Below are positions 62,157 to 64,000 of a DNA stretch of 64,000 nucleotides, one piece after another (positions within the stretch are counted from its first letter, which is position 1; each line of letters begins with the position of its first letter). Origin of the DNA: Peptococcaceae bacterium (lineage in GTDB: Bacteria > Bacillota > Peptococcia > Peptococcales > Peptococcaceae). Location of the stretch: NCBI GenBank assembly GCA_017399005.1, contig JAFQEO010000009.1, positions 62,001-126,000 on the forward strand. Reading direction: 5' to 3'. The notes under the pieces were generated by a model. The model saw only the letters and a list, made by a program, of their open reading frames with translations. It was not told the DNA's origin and made no database searches. The position numbers were made by a program, and so were the translations under genes.

Positions 62157-62268
62157 GTTCTTCCTCCTGCAATAACATACATATTTCCTATACGCCTTCA
62201 GAACTGCTTTGTTGACCATTGGCTGCGGCAACACGCTATCTGGCGCTAACATAAACACTATCTTTTTA

Positions 62269-62297
62269 ATGATACTGTTTTGCAGGCTAAATGTCAA
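62269..62297 (-). promoter_or_regulatory. Promoter of the ABC-F gene
   Basis: TTGACA (62292-62297), 17-bp spacer, TATCAT (62269-62274), minus strand; the leader to the ATG is about 105 nt. Confidence 0.72.
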
Positions 62298-62319
62298 GTT
62301 TTGAAGCCGCAGGTCCCCA

Positions 62320-63606
62320 TTATGTCAGCTTCATGTTAGGCCAGCGGTTCTCCATCCACGTATCATCGTAACTGGTATCCAGAAATTCCTCAATGACATT
62401 CTGCGGTGCCGGATTTTCCTGCCGGTCGGTGTAGCGAATCATGGCCCCGGCAGTTAAGAGGCAGTCACAAAATAACACGACTACGATGGCCCAGGTGATA
62501 CATTCACCTAATAGCGCTGGAATTTTTTCAATTGCCCGGCTCATAGGCGGATACAGGCCTTTCAGCCAGATAACCGCCAGCAGCCCCCATGCCACACAGT
62601 ACGGCACATTGGTTCGTCCGCCTATATTCAGCGGCATGTTGCTGTAATCCCAGAATACGGTGCCAAACACAATCTCACTCATAACGCTGCACATATATTC
62701 ATAGCTGCCACCGATTAAAAAACCAGCTGTAAAAATCAGCAGAATGCTGCGGTCTTTCAGTCTCTGCAGTGCAACGGTAAGAATCACTGCTCCAAAACCC
62801 CATACAACACTGAATGTACCGTATAATAAACTGGAGCGATTCATCCAGAACCCGTCAATATGATGGCAATATACCATTTCAATCAGGGCGCCCAGAAACG
62901 AGGACACTAAAAACACCCACACAATTTTATCAAAGCACAGGCCTTCGGCAAATACATACCGTGGTTTGTTTAAATCCATCGGCTCCCGGATTCCCGGATA
63001 TTCTTTCTGTAAACGCTTCCAGATGGCCACCGCTGCCCGGTCAAGCAAACGGATGGTGCGTTGCTGAAATATTTCCCCGGTATGCGCTATCCGTTTTGTA
63101 CGAATGGTATAAATAACACCGGCAAAATCCATCGCAGTCAGAACCAGAAGCACCGTAACCAGAAGCTTCAACAGCGTATCTGGAATCAGCAGCACCAGTG
63201 CCATAATTACCGGATGCACCATAAGATATAACACCAGATACAAACCCGCCAGCAGAAGATGAAGCCCGATACTCTTGTTACTGTAAAAAATCAGCCGGTG
63301 TTCCCGCTCAAAGGCGTTATGCCGACTGACCACTTTTACAAAAAATTCCGACATCGTCCATACGGTTCCCAGCACCACAAAGCTCAGCACATACTGCAGC
63401 GGGATATTATGCCGCAGTGTAGGCAGCGCCTCGATTAAAAGCACCGCCGCAATGCCGTAAGGCAATGCAAAAGGCAGATTCAGAAACCCACTGTTTACAA
63501 ACCGCCTGTTTTTAATCGTGAAATATCCCATCTCTGCCGCCCAGCCGATAAATGAATACAACAGCAGATAAAATCCCAGTTCCGTCCACGAATAACTGAC
63601 TGTCAT
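62320..63606 (-). CDS. CmpB-type (ABC-transporter type IV, PF06541-like) membrane protein
   Basis: A 428-residue membrane protein with about ten helices. The CmpB-type hallmark occurs twice: FIGWAAEMGYFTIKNRRFVNSGFLNLPFALPYGIAAVLL near the start and the parallel FLGALIEMVYCHHIDGFWMNRSSLLYGTFSVVWGFGAVIL at about 232-270, so the protein is an internal duplication. Function is unknown despite the name. Its ATG overlaps the stop of the glycosyltransferase gene by 4 nt, suggesting co-expression. Confidence 0.82.
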   Translation of the reverse strand: MTVSYSWTELGFYLLLYSFIGWAAEMGYFTIKNRRFVNSGFLNLPFALPYGIAAVLLIEALPTLRHNIPLQYVLSFVVLGTVWTMSEFFVKVVSRHNAFEREHRLIFYSNKSIGLHLLLAGLYLVLYLMVHPVIMALVLLIPDTLLKLLVTVLLVLTAMDFAGVIYTIRTKRIAHTGEIFQQRTIRLLDRAAVAIWKRLQKEYPGIREPMDLNKPRYVFAEGLCFDKIVWVFLVSSFLGALIEMVYCHHIDGFWMNRSSLLYGTFSVVWGFGAVILTVALQRLKDRSILLIFTAGFLIGGSYEYMCSVMSEIVFGTVFWDYSNMPLNIGGRTNVPYCVAWGLLAVIWLKGLYPPMSRAIEKIPALLGECITWAIVVVLFCDCLLTAGAMIRYTDRQENPAPQNVIEEFLDTSYDDTWMENRWPNMKLT

Positions 63607-64000
63607 CCAGTTTTCCTCCCGTCACCACACAGATTTTCCTTTTGAAGCAGCGCAACGGTTTCGTGATAAAATACATCCAGAATTCCGGCATATACATCAT
63701 GCCACGGCTTGTTACGGCCAAAATAATGAATAATCACCGCATACTTCCGCACCCATTCCAGATCTACCCGGGTATTGCGCAAATCAGCATTGTGAGCTAT
63801 CAGAGTACGGTCGCTCAGATTATACACCATGCGTTCCAGAATCTTTACATGGTCGCCGTACAATGCCGTTAAAATGTCCTGATCCGGCAGAATCAGAATT
63901 TCTTTCTTGTCCTGCGCATAAGCCTGAATATCCTCCAGTTTCAGATGAATCCGCAGCTGCTCCAGATTCATCAGCAGAACACCGGTATTTACATAAGGCA
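63603..64000 (-). CDS. Family 8 glycosyltransferase, C-terminal part (cut by window edge)
   Basis: The last 131 residues of a GT8 enzyme; the reading frame runs to the window edge. YVNTGVLLMNL, PDQDILTALYGDHV (about 40 residues further) and the C-terminal IIHYFGRNKPWHD match the retaining galactosyl/glucosyl transferases that act on lipopolysaccharide, teichoic acid or general stress polysaccharides. The ATG at 63971 is internal, not the true start. The acceptor cannot be inferred. Confidence 0.9.
   Translation of the reverse strand, partial: PYVNTGVLLMNLEQLRIHLKLEDIQAYAQDKKEILILPDQDILTALYGDHVKILERMVYNLSDRTLIAHNADLRNTRVDLEWVRKYAVIIHYFGRNKPWHDVYAGILDVFYHETVALLQKENLCGDGRKTG

Overview
The window reads as chromosome of a strictly anaerobic, low-to-moderate-GC member of the Bacillota. 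CodY, SecG, a RsiV-type anti-sigma factor, a YtrA-type GntR regulator and DapL point to the Firmicutes. An RND efflux pump with a lipoprotein adaptor and a copper-amine-oxidase/SH3 amidase would fit a diderm lineage such as Negativicutes, but a clostridial host is not excluded. An oxygen-sensitive-type Re-citrate synthase next to aconitase and isocitrate dehydrogenase supports anaerobiosis. No rRNA, tRNA, CRISPR array, transposase or phage gene was seen. Nearly all genes lie on the minus strand; only hpt, a radical-SAM/DUF4130 pair and one candidate small RNA are on the plus strand.

Layout. 1-2070: RND pump and adaptor behind a promoter carrying a TetR-type palindrome. 2165-8920: dapL, an ANTAR protein, and a Re-citrate synthase-aconitase-isocitrate dehydrogenase operon making 2-oxoglutarate, with a hairpin attenuator in its leader. 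9114-10349: TraB-like membrane protein. 10421-19403: AT-rich catabolic island with a YheO-type regulator, M20 peptidase, stand-alone FMN glutamate-synthase-like enzyme, TRAP transporter, enolase-superfamily enzyme and threonine aldolase. 19547-24862: glycolytic operon pgk-tpiA-gpmI-eno-secG. 24932-27933: two paralogous small HTH proteins, a secreted protein, and an ECF sigma/DUF4367 pair. 28048-38562: amidase, argF-argG, a GHL10 glycosidase behind a broken YgjP-type peptidase, a Na/Pi cotransporter and obgE.

38839-42601: GntR-controlled ABC exporter. 42654-44131: sigV-rsiV. 44346-44672: candidate noncoding RNA. 44728-53679: dicarboxylate/amino-acid symporter, hpt, pyrE-carB and a polar amino-acid ABC transporter. 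53728-53811: cluster of DnaA boxes. 53829-56789: comF diverging from the radical-SAM/DUF4130 pair. 56871-64000: codY, dusB, an aminotransferase, an ABC-F protein, a CmpB-type membrane protein and a truncated family-8 glycosyltransferase.

The most notable items are: (i) a dispersed intercistronic long-hairpin element present twice (5355-5475 and 31971-32072), whose stems differ in sequence but stay paired; (ii) the 10.4-19.4 kb catabolic island built around an FMN enzyme that lacks the usual 3Fe-4S cysteine triad; (iii) a promoter-to-terminator unit of about 290 nt without a convincing gene; (iv) tightly packed DnaA boxes far from any dnaA-type locus; and (v) a 160-bp near-symmetric inverted-repeat element downstream of dusB. 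All functional statements are from reading the sequence; nothing was searched or computed.
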